Source: Rhinopomastus cyanomelas
Lineage: Eukaryota; Chordata; Aves; Bucerotiformes; Rhinopomastidae
NCBI GenBank assembly: GCA_013400115.1
Contig: VXBP01007098.1
Span: forward strand, 868,001 to 932,000
Reading direction: 5' to 3'
Length of the DNA stretch: 64,000 nt
In this document: in pieces, positions 34,406 to 46,206 of the stretch
How the letters are laid out: every line of letters begins with the position of its first letter
Position numbering within the stretch: the stretch's first letter is position 1
The notes under the pieces: generated by a model
What the model was told of the DNA's origin: nothing
The model's database searches: none
The model's input: only the letters and a program-made list of their open reading frames with translations
Translations under genes and position numbers: made by a program

Positions 34406-37400
34406 TCTATCCAGGCCCCCATCTTGGGGCAGGGAGGGGTGGACATGAGGACACAGGAGGCTATCCCAGCTCTCAAGAGACATCTCTGCTGAATGGCACC
34501 AGTGGTTTGTCCTCACTGCTCCCACTGTTCCTTGCGAGGTTTGTCTTTACCTCAGTGGGACCCGCGGAAGCCATGACCTGCATGCGAAGTGAGTGGCATC
34601 TGCAGGCAAAACCAGACATCATCTGTGGATGCAAACAGCTGTTTCACTGTTCCAAGGTGACAAGTCACAACGGCCTGGTTTACACCTTAATCCACAAAGG
34701 AAGCAGAAACCTTGCGTGGGAACATGCAAGCGGGGTCTTTGCCAACAGCTGCCCTAAAGATGCCCCTCGCAACTTGAGCCCATGTCCCACGTTCCCCCAG
34801 GACCATCTGCCGGGGACCAGGCTGAAGTGAGTCCTCCAGGCACGTGCCGGTGTGGCTCAGCACTGACCTCGTGCTGTGACCTGGCAGATGTCTAATTTGC
34901 TCAGGCTGTTCTTCACACTAACTTGATTTTCCGCGGGGAAGAAATCGAGTTGGTATCTACGTTGCCAAACCCGAAATACACCCAGACTTCCAGGGAAAAC
35001 AAACCAGTAACTGAGTAAAAGAACCCCAAACCATTAACAGAAGCAACCAGCAGTGAGCTCCTCGACCTAGTGAAATCCTCTTTGGAGCCAGTCTCAGGGA
35101 GGTGACTGTCGTAAGTTGCTCAGCGAGTATCAACCAAGGGGAGAGCAGGAAGCTCTGCTGCGCCCAACACAACTCAGCAGAGGTCTCAGAAATCTTCTCA
35201 ACATGTGGGTGACTGTGTCCTGGTCTGAAGACATTTCAGTGTGAAGTAAAAGACAGTCTGGAGCCTTCACACAATCCGCTCCTCTAAGAACCAGATTCCT
35301 TTCCTCCTATCCCTTGAAGTTTTGGGGGAGTCATCACACCCAAGACCATGAAGTGATCGAACCACGGTGCTCACCCGCAGTACACGGGTGGACGCTGGCT
35401 GATCCCAGGTGAGCACCAAGGCTGGAAAGATGCAGGTGCACCAGCGAGGTGATGGATTGGCACTAACACACCAGAGCCCCCCGAGATGTGACTAGCCACA
35501 CACAGCAGGCACTTGCCCCCACAGGTAGCTCCACACATCACTCCATAGGCACACAGGAGGGACACAAGATGATGACAAGAGCCTGCAGTGAGACCAGTAC
35601 ACACCAGCTGAGCTGCTCAGTTGTGCCACAGACCAAATGGGAATCCTCCTGGGTTTGCCCTCACGGCTGGAGAGCTTCCCACAGCGGCACATTGCTCTGC
35701 TGCCTGCCGTGACCAGAGCTAATGCCGTGCATCACCAGGCTGCACGACCTGAGCTGCGAGGCGCAGCGTGGATCATCTTTAACTCACTAATTGAATAAAA
35801 CAGGGAATTTCCTTTGTGAAAGTCCAAAATGCAGGATCTGATTAACACCAGGACGCACAGAGATGCTTAACCTCAGCACAGCCATTCGGCCACCCATTCG
35901 GATCAGGCCAGGGCCGCTGGGAACGCAATCTCCTGTGACAGTAGTCCCAATTGGCCATTAATAATCCCAGCAAGGTCGTGTTTCTCGATTAAGCCAAGCT
36001 TTACGTTCCGTTGTGCAGTGCCTTCCTGTTCCACTTGCCCCTTCGTCTCTAGAGCGGAGCAGGGAGGTGGTGTGCCGAGTCTCAGATGCCGCAGAGAAGG
36101 CACCCCCAGCCATCAGCTTTGGTCAGTGTCACCTTCACCTGAGACTTGCAAAAGGACTTTACTATCAGTAACGAGCAGCAAATGAAGGACATTTGTGGCT
36201 GCTCTTGCTCCAGCCTCATCACCTACGCACCCAACATGGATTTACCTCACTCTGCTGGATTTGCTGGAAGCCAGGGCAGCTGTGCCGGCCCCCAGCGTCA
36301 CCGACTCAGAGCCTCTCGGGGCGCTGCCTAAAAGCTGTCTGTCTCTGTGAGCAGGCTCATCACCAGTAGTTAACATCTGTGGGAACCTTGCACCAATTGC
36401 AGGAGACCGTGACGGCCTCATCCTGCTTCCACTGGAGTTGAGAGGAGGATACTCATTCCCCACCATCCCTCCATTTGCCCTGAGGACAGCTCAGGCAATG
36501 TCCATAGCAATGGATGCTCTAAAAGCCCTGCTCCTCAGCTAGTTCAAGAGGCTCAGTCCGTCAGGGGGAACAGTTAAGAGACGACAGACCCAGAGTCCAG
36601 AAGCTCTGATACCCAGAAGAGTATTTTCAGGAACGAAACTTAATTAACCGACAGAACGGCTGCATTCAGCCCAGAACCAATTACCCATTTAAAAAAGTCT
36701 TGTAATGGAAGAGCTGACAGGGAGTGGATGAGATCAGCTGAAGAATGAGGTTTCTTAATTCTCAAATTCATCACTTTTCCGTGACGCTCAGCTGCCTCAA
36801 TTTGATTTCTAAAAACCCACTGTCCCGACCGCTTCTGAAAACCGCACCCGGTGTCTTACGAGAGCGCTCTCCTCTGAGGTCCCTTCCAAACAGAAGCTTG
36901 GCACCGGTATCGCTGCTGAAGATGCTGCGGCCCACGGTGTGGAGCACCGGGCAGCCACACCTCATTGTACCTCTGAACCCTGAATTTACCGACTTGGAAA
37001 GACATTGAACGGCAGCTCTGCAGGTGCTTCTCCAGAATCTCTTCCTTCGCACCTCTTTCTCCTCCACTTCACATCTTTTTTCCCTAGATGTCAAGACACC
37101 AGCATGTTGTCTTCTTCTTTCCACTCCTCCTGTGACAGAAGCCCCGTCCCTCACCGATGACCTGAAGATGCCACATTCTCACCGAGAACCTGCTCAACAG
37201 GGAAAGTAAACGCAGCATCGTCATCAGACACTGAAACCAGGGGGCAGAGCCCAACACCGGTGCGGTCGGCACCGTCACGTACAAGACACAGAGCACGGAA
37301 GGTTCAGCCTTTTCTGTCTCAAGAGTGTCTAAAGCAAAGTGCTGTGTCCTTTGCAAGTAGTAAAGTCCCTACTAAATATTAACTTGATGCTGAAGCCAAG

Positions 37401-38392
37401 GCTTTGATGCAACCTAAAAACTTTTCTCACCCCCACTCGCTCTTCCTCCTGTCTCACCACTATGGGTGCTGCTGGTTTAAGACTCAGGTAACAGCAATAA
37501 GGCTGCTTCCCTACATGTAATAATGATAATAATTATCATCTTCATCATTAAAGGCACCTCAACTGAAAGGCAGAGCAGAGCATCCCTCAGCTCAAGGCTC
37601 TCATGAAGTCAAGAGGTTTGGTTTTACAGTCTAGTTAAGTCAAGCTCAAATGGCTCTGAGCTGCTGAAGGTGACAACACACTTTCCATGTTGGTTTACTT
37701 TGCCAACCTTTCTTACTCCTCACACTGCTCCACCACCAGGCATCCCTCCTGCTCCTTTGCACGGCCACCAGCTCACAGACGAGCGCAGGACCGTGACAAA
37801 ACTATGCACAAAGTCTGAGAGGGATGAGGAGATGCTCCTCGGAGATGAGCAATTCCTTAAGCAGATCCACCCACAGCTCCTCAGGGCCAGCAAGCTGCTT
37901 TTGTTCTACAGGTGATGGAGGAAGTTCAACACAGTTCAACACCTTGGCTCCTCGACCACTTCTGGTGATGAAACCCTGCTGCTTTGTGCCAACTCCAGCA
38001 CTGTAGACCCTTCAAAAAGCCACCTCAACTCTCCAAGATAGCCAACAAAAACCAGGTTAATCTTGTCCTGCTGCTTTATCCACTTCCTTGTCTTATGGGA
38101 CAGACACTAACACTGCACAAGGAAGTAAAGGCAGGATCAACAACCCTCTTCCCCTCGGCACCAACAAACTTGGCTGGTTCAGCTGAGCACACAGCTGCCA
38201 CCTGGGCACCCACCTCATGTCCAGTTCCAAAACAACCTGCTGGACAGGAAGAAAGGTGGCACAAAGGCTAAGAGAAAAGCATGTTGCAGCAGTAACACTC
38301 ACCATGCAACGCAGCACAGCAGCCTCTTGGTAGTCATCTTCTAAGCCTCTTTTTTCCACAGCGCCCAGATGAGCAAAGATGAGGGTTGGCTA

Positions 38393-38568
38393 ACACAGGG
38401 CACTGGAACAGGCTGCTCAGGGGGGTTGTGGAGTCTCCTTCTCTGGAGACGTTCAAAACCCACCTGGATGTGTTCCTGTGCGACTTGGTCTAGGTGGTTG
38501 TGCTCTGGCAGGGGGATCGGACTGGATCATCTTTCAAGGCCCCTTCCAATCCCTAACAGACTGTGACA
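38393..38568 (+). mobile_element. CR1 LINE 3' fragment (young subfamily)
   Basis: Sense copy: cactggaacaggctgctcag, gttgtggagtctccttctct and gatgtgttcctgtgcgactt, ending ttccaatccctaacagactg. Confidence 0.88.
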
Positions 38569-39211
38569 CAGGTCTGGCAGAAAGCTATTACTTACCACTT
38601 CCACATCTTTTTTAATAAAATGAAAAAAGAACTAAAATCCCTGGATGAAAGCATCTGCTGGGTGGAAAGAGGGACTTGAAATCAAGCGGGTCCCTCTCCC
38701 TGCATGTAAAGCAACAACGTGCTGCTGGGTGCAAGGAATCAGTCACAGCAGAAGGGTATTTTGCACCCATTCAGACAACTTCTGGAAGGGCTGCACAGAG
38801 AGAACATCTGTGTTCTGACTTTATTCCCAATTTTAAAGCTTGATTACCAGCAGATCTCAAAATAGCTACTGGAGATCAAGCTGTAAATAAAATGTGCTGC
38901 CTGACAAAAGATGCAGCCCTGACATTTGTGCTCGTTCTGCAATCACAGCTTATTATCCCAGCCTGTTTTTTCAGTGGTTTCTATTCATCTGAAATAATTC
39001 TGTACAGGAACAAGCCTCTTGCTAGAACTTTCTATAACAAGTTACTCCTACAAAATTATTCACTGGCTGAATGAGGACACAGGTGACGGATGCGTGCGAC
39101 TGGGGACGGCACAGATTTGATGGAGTATCTGATTCTACCACACATCTAAGGAAGGCAAAGCAGACACCGGTGCTTGAATACAACATTTAAAAATAACTAA
39201 AGTTATGGAAA

Positions 39212-39280
39212 AATCACAGAATAATCATGGCTGGAAAGGACCTCCAAGACCACCGAGTCCAACCATACCCATGCTCCATA
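39212..39280 (-). mobile_element. short CR1 LINE 3' fragment
   Basis: aatcacagaataatcatggc, tggaaaggacctccaagacc and cgagtccaaccataccc, typical of another CR1 family end. Confidence 0.7.
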
Positions 39281-41054
39281 GGACCCACTTCAGATGAGGC
39301 TACAGTCCTTACCTCGAGCAGATTAGAGCCTTTGAGTCTCTCCCAGTGTTCAGCTTCCTTTCCAAATACACCAAGGCTTCTTCTTGAAAACTCAGGATTT
39401 AAAATATGACTTTGTTAATCCACAAGGAGGAAAGATTAAACAATCCACCATAAGAGGGGTAGAAACGCATCTGGTTTTACGCACAGTGACAGGCAAGCAG
39501 CCTAAACCCGTGCATAGAAAATTGCTAAAAGGCATGACCTGAAATTCCAGAAAATTAATCACACTGAACAGGAGACTTTTTCTTTGGTCGTACAAACCCT
39601 TGGGTAGGAGGCAGAGGGCACAATCAGAGGTGTCGATCTGCGCGACAGTTCACTCAGTCCTGGTGCTTACGCTAAGGAGTTTACTGAGAACAGCCCCACA
39701 GAAAATGCTTCAGACTCTGAGACATAAGAGACAGACTTCTACACCCAGCACTGGGTTACATTAAAACCTGCTGCTGCCAGAGGCTCGTGGCAGCTATCTT
39801 CGAGTACTACCTGTCAGCTCACGGGTGTCAAAGGGCATTTAAGACAGAGAATCCCCACTCGAGCTCTCAGCTGTAATCTGCGAATGCAAGGTTGATTCTT
39901 TACTGCAGTTTGCCAGGGCCCTTTTATTTTGCCCAAATAAAAAAATAAGGAGCTATTTGCTTTAGACTTTTTTTCGAAAGGTGCCAACCAGTCACTGACT
40001 CCTGGCACACAGGGAGGGTAAGGTGCAGGCAAGAAGTCTCCTTTCATACAGCTTGGTAAGCAAAAATCTTCCTGTCAGTACAATTTAGAGTGTGAAACGT
40101 TCACATCTTTGCTTTGCAGGCTACGCTGGGGCTAACTGCAAAGCTGCTTCCTAAAGCAGGAGCAAAGACCCAAGGCCTCTGTGCCCCGAGAACTGTCTTG
40201 AGGCATCTCTGAAGCTGGACATCATCGCAGAGGAGATTCTATCTCATTCGTTCCTTCACTGTCATGTTTCCCCATTTACCCCCTTTCAAAGAGCATCATG
40301 CTTTCCTCTGCCTGCCTGATCTGCAGCCCATCCCTGCCAGGTGATGCTGTAATCGAGGGCCATGCCCTGACCACAGCCCCACTTCCAGCAGGAGCAGCAC
40401 CTCAGACCTCCACAGCTGTCCACCACCTACCACGGAGGATTTGCTCCACCCTAACTGTGCCAACACAAGCTCATTGCAAGCTCTCTAAACTAGACCTGTG
40501 ACGTGTTTATCCCCCAAGTTACCTTTGTTTAAAAGAAAAAGTAGGGGGGCTGTGGTTTTTTAAAATATGGAGTATTTAAGGTCCAGCTTCAAGTGCACCA
40601 CAGACATCTGAATTGCTGCCCTACACGACTGAGAGCAGAAAGACAACAGGAGCAGATGAGGACAGGCAGCCCAATCAACCATGAGTGCTGCTGCAATCAC
40701 ACCGCGCTTGGCACGGTGGTTTCTGGCAGTGAGGAGAGGGACACTGGAAGCTTCCAGAAGATCAGACCTAATGGGGCAGGAGGAGGAAGGCCTTAGCAGT
40801 GTATTTTCAGGTGCCTACAGTCCGTGTCAGCCTGCCCCTCGGGTTAAAGCGGCTTCTGAGGTCGGGCAACCTCCTCCAAGTGGCCGTACTGACCACGAAC
40901 ACGTCCTCTACTCACAGATGCAGTCATTTGCTCACACAGACACAATCGGGACAGGAGCCACTCGGGCGAACTGAAGCATTTGAGGAAACACTTCAACCTG
41001 CAAGTCCCAGGCAGACTCCTTGGTTCTACTCAGCTACGTGAGCCACCACGCCGT

Positions 41055-43747
41055 TATCTATAAAGCATTCTTCTTTATTTAAGTTAAACAATTTTTCAAG
41101 GATGGTTTCCATCTATAAAATGAACAAAGTACAAGCTCTGTACAGCAGACTTTTCAAACCAACTGAAAAAACAGTTTCCAAACTACGTTTTGAAAATCTG
41201 CAAAAACAAGCGGCGTCACCGTTCTCGCTCTGAAGACGGTAAGAAAAGTTCTTGGGAGACTCCATCACAATTTGCTTCAAGGGCTCTTAATTCATCTCTC
41301 CAATGGGCAAATCTCTTGGACATTAAAAACCCTAAAACCACAGGAAGTAACTTTGGCACACTGTCATGTAAACATAGCGGAAGGAGACCACGACTTGCCT
41401 GCTTTCCCAAAGGACAAGAACACGCAGGCCCTACGTTGAAACCCCCGTGCACAGCATCCATGGGGAATTAGTAGCAAAAATCCTCCTGCTTTATGCGACA
41501 GCAGTTGGCATGAAAGACTTAAAAGACAGAATATGGGGGTTTTCACTGGCAAATCTGTTTCAGAGAGAAGAGGCAGGTTGGCAGTCAGAGTTGCAGCTGC
41601 TGATCCCAGCTGATCACAGTTGAGGATGGGAATACCTCCACGGTAGAAGCTGAGCGGTTGGGTTTTTGCTTTTAAACTCTGTTGGTCAAGACCTCAAACA
41701 ATTTTACTTGCTGCTGAGCCTTCAGCATCTATTTTTCCAGAATATGAAGAAATCTACCGCTATGTTTACGACTCGCGTTCCTCGTGTCCTCAGCTAGGTT
41801 AAAAAGCTACAGATAGGGAGAGACTACAAGCAGGAAAGTTCATCTGCTGCATGGCCTCTAAAACGGGCAACTTTTGGAGAAAGCTGGTTGTGCAGAAGCA
41901 AAGGGGGGAAAAGAAAGTCCTAATTATTAATTAAGGACATCAGCTGAGGGGTGGGAGAAACTGGATTTAATGCCTCCATCCAAAAGTAATGCAGGTACTT
42001 ACAAGCCGTAACTTCAGATACACAGGGCGTTTACGGGGACGTTGACTGGCACCGTTAAAACCATTTGACCCACAAGAGCACCACCTCTATGCCTAACGGA
42101 GGGGTGCAGCCAAGGGAAACTGATACAGTACCCCAAACCCAGGAACTACTCTAATACCAGGAACAAGGAAGGGAACTGTACCAGCACAGCAGAGCAGATG
42201 TTTCTCCATCTCCTTACGATCAGCTCGTACATTTTTTCCACCATCTTCCCAAAACCACTTGCTGGCGCTGCGTGTCTGCACCAGTTTTTGTGAAGGCCCT
42301 CTTGCTCAGTAGTAGTTATTTACCTCTCCCTTTCAGTTTAAAAGCTCATTGAAGCATTTGCTCTCAGTAACGAAGAACATAGTCTGTGCAAACGTAAGAA
42401 AGGACAGGTCCAAGTTTGGGTTAACCTTGACAGCGACATTTTAATACAAAAATGACACTGACTGGACTGAAGTTGCAAACTCCACGGGTTCTGTGGTTAA
42501 AAACACAAACTATCTGCTGGTATCCAGGCTGATTCCCAGAGCCAAGCCCGAATCCATTCAGAAGCTCAACCTAAGGAAAGAAAAGTGTAAGAAAATTCCC
42601 CAGCAGTAGGTCTAGGAGTTAAGCGAGTGCAATTCAGAGATGGTACACAGCTGCTCCTCCTTGCGAACGAAAATCCAGATCTTGTGCTGTTGACAGCGAT
42701 GATACTGCTCTGTCTTATTCCTGCAACTCAAAAAGGGGAGTTTGAGACAAAACTTCTCATTAGGGCCCCGAATGACACTGTGCTGAGCCCACACGGCTGC
42801 ATGAAAGACCTGCACTGTTCAACCAAATGTTGTGACCAAGGCAGAAGTAGTTTGAAGACAAGGTACTACAGAAATGATCAACACAAGCATCAAGTACACA
42901 TTTAACATCATCCAGAGCACACGTAATGGATTTCCAAGGTGGAATAAACAATCCGAGCAATCATCTGGCTCGTCCTGCTACTCTCTTCCTCCTCCTGAGG
43001 TTTACAATCTCGGGTGAGGGCGAAGCGTCGAGAAGTAGGTCCAGTTTGCGAAGCACAAGCATCCAGTGTCAGCACGGACGTCACGCTCAGCAGCACAAAA
43101 TCTGCACCTTCGGGAAGTTTCTCTCTCCTCCCGTTCCAACCCGATCTCCGGCCACGTGCGTGTCATCGCCTCCTTGATAGGTACACGGCGATGAAAACCG
43201 ACAGAAATCATTGGGAGCTGACAATAGATATACTTTTATATATTTGTATTTCGAGTCCATCATAGAAAAGTTCGTATTCAAATTACCAAGTACACACAGG
43301 AGGAAAAAACTTCAAAATGACACTTCCGAATGAAACGGCAAATTGTGATTTCTATGCAAATGGAGTTTTCAAATTACCTTCTCAGTCGTTTTTTCCCACC
43401 CTCCCTCCCACACCCTGTTCCCCACAGGTCCTTTCTGTATCATACATCAGTTGTTCCTGGAGTTAGTTATCTGCTGTGCAAGTACGTAACTGAAGACAGA
43501 AAGGAACCGCCGAAGTCTTCACACCGAGAAGAAGGAATTGTGCAGCAGTCCTGTTCAGTGACATCTCTGCAGTGCTCCAAGTCCCCTGGATCCCTGGTGT
43601 CTGCTTCAGCACTCTCCAACTTTCAGATACAGGTGGAATACTGAGGTATATAAGTTCCGTGGAAAGTTTTAAGAAATACGTCAGTAATTCGATCAAAACT
43701 TTGCCCAACGTCTCTGAATCCAAACAGCTTCTTCCTGGTAAGTCCTT
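41055..43747 (-). other. GALNT2: GALNT2 3' UTR
   Basis: This is the stretch after the TAG at 43748 and before the first good poly(A) signal on this strand. It is about 2.7 kb and holds no CR1 copy, unlike the rest of the window, which fits exclusion of insertions from exon sequence. ATTAAA-type hexamers on the - strand near 42441 and 41966 could give shorter forms. Confidence 0.75.
41074..41079 (-). terminator. GALNT2 poly(A) signal
   Basis: AATAAA on the - strand (TTTATT as written). About 30 bases downstream on that strand is ggcgtggtggctc, a GU/G-rich downstream element. Cleavage is expected near 41055-41060. Confidence 0.7.
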
Positions 43748-43903
43748 CTACTGCTGCAGATTCAGCGTGAACTTCCACTGTTGCGACAAAGAAGGGCCGC
43801 AGATCTCAACGGTGAGACCTCCGTTTTTGGCATTTCGGCTGTCTAGACAGAGGTTGCTGCCAACGTGCCTCAGTTTGGAATTGCTTTCGATTTGCTCCCA
43901 TTT
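43748..43903 (-). CDS. GALNT2: GALNT2 terminal coding exon, residues 521-571 and stop
   Basis: After ttttctctctccag it reads KWEQIESNSKLRHVGSNLCL and onward, ending QQWKFTLNLQQ with TAG at 43748-43750. It has 51 residues, matching the human C-terminus in length. It holds the beta-repeat Q-K-W and the gamma repeat C-L-D to Q-Q-W of the lectin domain. The differences from mammals that I can recall (for example Asn and Ile at a few surface positions) are conservative. Confidence 0.95.
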   Translation of the reverse strand, partial: KWEQIESNSKLRHVGSNLCLDSRNAKNGGLTVEICGPSLSQQWKFTLNLQQ

Positions 43904-45178
43904 CTGGAGAGAGAAAATACAGTTATTGAGCTGGAAAAGCAGGAGGATGGGTTCTACACCCTTTCCTTTGAAGTCTTCATCAGCTTCCCCGGCTTGTGCT
44001 TGGGAAAGCTGTGAAAACTGCAGAACTGAGATGCGGCTCGGATGATCCTTGAGCACCACGTAAGTTATGGCAAGGCTTGTCAAAACAACCGCTCGCTCAG
44101 CTCACGCACGGCAACAGACAGAGAACACACCCCAACATTTCCCTCTGCTTCAGCACTCCTCAGATGCGCCGTCACACCGCGGTACCTGCGCGAGAGCTGC
44201 GGTCTGGAGAACAAACACCTCAGAACCCGTCCACACAGCACTACAGCTCTGAATGCAGAGAAGCAGGAGGCACAACCACTAAAGACAACTTCACAGACAC
44301 CCAGGGGTCTGCTGGAGACCTTTCAGTTACACGAAATACAAGCACCCTCTGCTGTCAACACTCTTTGCTCAAGGTGGTGCCCAGGACAGAGTAAATCCCA
44401 AATACGGGACGTTAAAAGGGAAAAGGGTTTTCTCTGTCATATTTCTGTTACATTTTGCCTTTAAACCTTATCAAGAAAATCTTGCCTCCTCAGTTTCCCT
44501 TAAAGAAAATGCAAGAATATCCTCCCTTCATCGAGGACAGCATCTCAGCTACCTGTCTGCACACCCTGAGACACAGAAGGAAGCTGGCAGGCGGTCAGAA
44601 GCGATGACTTAGCAGAAAGGAGGCGAACTCTTGCAGGACTAGATCAAAACGATGGTGTGAGTCTGCAAGTGTGGTTTTCCTCAGGCATGAGGAACAGATG
44701 GAATGACAGTGGTGCATTAATAAAAATGAACTGAAGGAGTCTAGAGCTATTATAGTGGGGCCACAGCTGAAAAGAAGAAAGGAAAGCCAAACCACACTCT
44801 TCTGAGACCGAATGTTCAAAGCTCATGGAGTAAGACCTTTCCAAAACACACACTGGAGTGTTTTCTGTTTCAGGACAACAAACATGGCAGTTGAAGACTG
44901 TTGCACATCAGTGCCGTTAGGTGAAACCTTTACGTGCAGCTGGGATAAAACCTCTGCACGTTCAGAAAGGATTGTCACTGGCCTATGAAAAGAAAACTGC
45001 AGTACAAAAGCTTGTTCCTGCTGCTCTGCTCCCAGGTCCTAACTTTACACATCCGAACAGCAGCCAGACAGCACAAGGAGCAGAGCCAGTAGAAGACACA
45101 GTTACTAGTGCATGCTCTTGCATCCTCCTCATCCTGAGCCCTTCTTCTCCCCACTGCTTGCATCCATGACGTACTAAC
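43904..45178 (-). other. GALNT2 intron
   Basis: 1.3 kb, GT-AG on the - strand, free of recognisable repeats. Confidence 0.85.
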
Positions 45179-45298
45179 CTGTCTGCTGTCGTTTTCCCTA
45201 CAGCCCTGAAGTTTTATTAGTGAACCAGGTGCTCTGTCCACAACAGTAAGGCACAAATCCATGTGTTTCACCGACTTGTCCTTTGTTAAGGCCCATTC
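45179..45298 (-). CDS. GALNT2: GALNT2 coding exon, residues 481-520 (lectin beta repeat)
   Basis: The acceptor is ctctttctag and the donor gttagt. The exon has exactly 40 codons, starting EWALTKDKSVKHMDLCLTVV and ending GCRENDSRQ. Its first residues complete the alpha-repeat Q-x-W motif (N-Q-E-W). The C-L-T-V-V and G-C segments form the beta repeat. It starts and ends in phase 0, so it could be skipped without a frameshift, but skipping would destroy the trefoil. An imperfect AGAGCATA-type repeat lies in the upstream intron about 85 bases away. Confidence 0.94.
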
Positions 45299-45386
45299 CT
45301 AGAAAGAGGGGAAAAAAACCCCAGGTGAGAAGTGTACAAAGCTGTGTGCACATCATCTCTGCATACACAGCACAGGTTAAAATCCT

Positions 45387-45475
45387 ACAAAGAGCATGTT
45401 ATAGAGATACAAAGAGCATATACATATATATATGAAGAGCATATAGAAAGAGCACATACATCTAAAGAGCGTATA
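45387..45475. repeat. imperfect tandem repeat with AAAGAGCATA core
   Basis: Five spaced copies of a core close to AAAGAGCATA, with spacers of varied length that include a (TA)n-like piece, inside a GALNT2 intron. Confidence 0.7.
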
Positions 45476-45710
45476 ATGTTTGCGTTAGAACAGTTCATCG
45501 CTTCCCGCAGAGCAGGAGAGTTACAAAGGTCCTTTTCAAGCACAGTAAATAAAATCCCTTCAGTGTCTCCCAGTCAGCTCTGGGCTGCGCTGGCTCTTTG
45601 CCCCCTCTGCCAGCTTGAAACAAGGACAGCGGAGCGGGCACTCACACCGGCGTCGGCGCTCGTCCTTGCACTCAACCACCTCCTTACCTGTCTGTCTGTC
45701 TATCGTGCCC

Positions 45711-45729
45711 AACACACACACACACACAT
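45711..45729. repeat. (CA)n microsatellite
   Basis: About nine CA units in a GALNT2 intron, preceded by a (CTGT)n scrap. Confidence 0.9.
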
Positions 45730-46127
45730 CCTCCCTCTGTGTAGGAGAGATTTCTATATGTGTGTTAAAAATACATATAGAAAGAACCCAAAAGCTTGTT
45801 CTGCAGCACCACTGGCCACCCTACTTGCCACTAAAGCAAAGCCTGCGTGCAAGTGAGGAAACAGTAGCTCCTAACGTGACAGAGACCACTGGAACAACAC
45901 ACCAGACATCCAAACTCAAGGGTAGAAGAAGAACGTTAGCTCCTGTCCAAGGCAGGATGTGCAACATAATTCCCTCTGAAGGCAGGTAAGGAAGGAACTC
46001 GGAGAGCAGAGAAAAGCCCTTCCGTATGCACTGTTGGCCAGCTTGTTCCATCTCAGCATCCTTCTCTACAGGGCCTGAACCTGTGCTGATGTTTGGTCTC
46101 CAGGATCCAGATTGGTCTTCATTTGTC

Positions 46128-46206
46128 TAATTATCCTTTGAGGAAGGAAGCTGATCTATCAACTAAAGCTACACTAATTATCTAAATCATGCCTGTGGCT
46201 AATTAG
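46128..46206. promoter_or_regulatory. cluster of TAATTA sites, possible intronic enhancer
   Basis: Three TAATTA cores (46128-46133, 46175-46180, 46199-46206 as ctaattag) lie within 80 bases, with a further atgattagc nearby. TAATTA is the core bound by many homeodomain proteins. The area is free of repeats. Function is inferred. Confidence 0.25.

Larger units (their letters stand above)
33641..41054. other. intergenic region between convergent PGBD5 and GALNT2
   Basis: No gene was recognised. Contents are CR1 pieces at 33851-33882, 33928-34405, 38393-38568 and 39212-39280, one N at 33883, and an AT-rich ATR-type simple stretch at 37518-37550. Open frames of 100-160 codons here overlap CR1 or lack any conserved look. 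Confidence 0.6.

Noticed and set aside
34345..34830. 161-codon open frame on the + strand
   Set aside because: It begins inside an antisense CR1 and continues into unique intergenic sequence. There is no splice or conservation signal.
37518..37550. apparent palindrome in taatgataataattatcatc
   Set aside because: Not a perfect inverted repeat; it is an AT-rich trinucleotide-like stretch.
45332..45856. 174-codon open frame on the + strand
   Set aside because: It lies in a GALNT2 intron and covers simple repeats (AGAGCATA-type and CA). The translation is low-complexity in part and resembles no known family.
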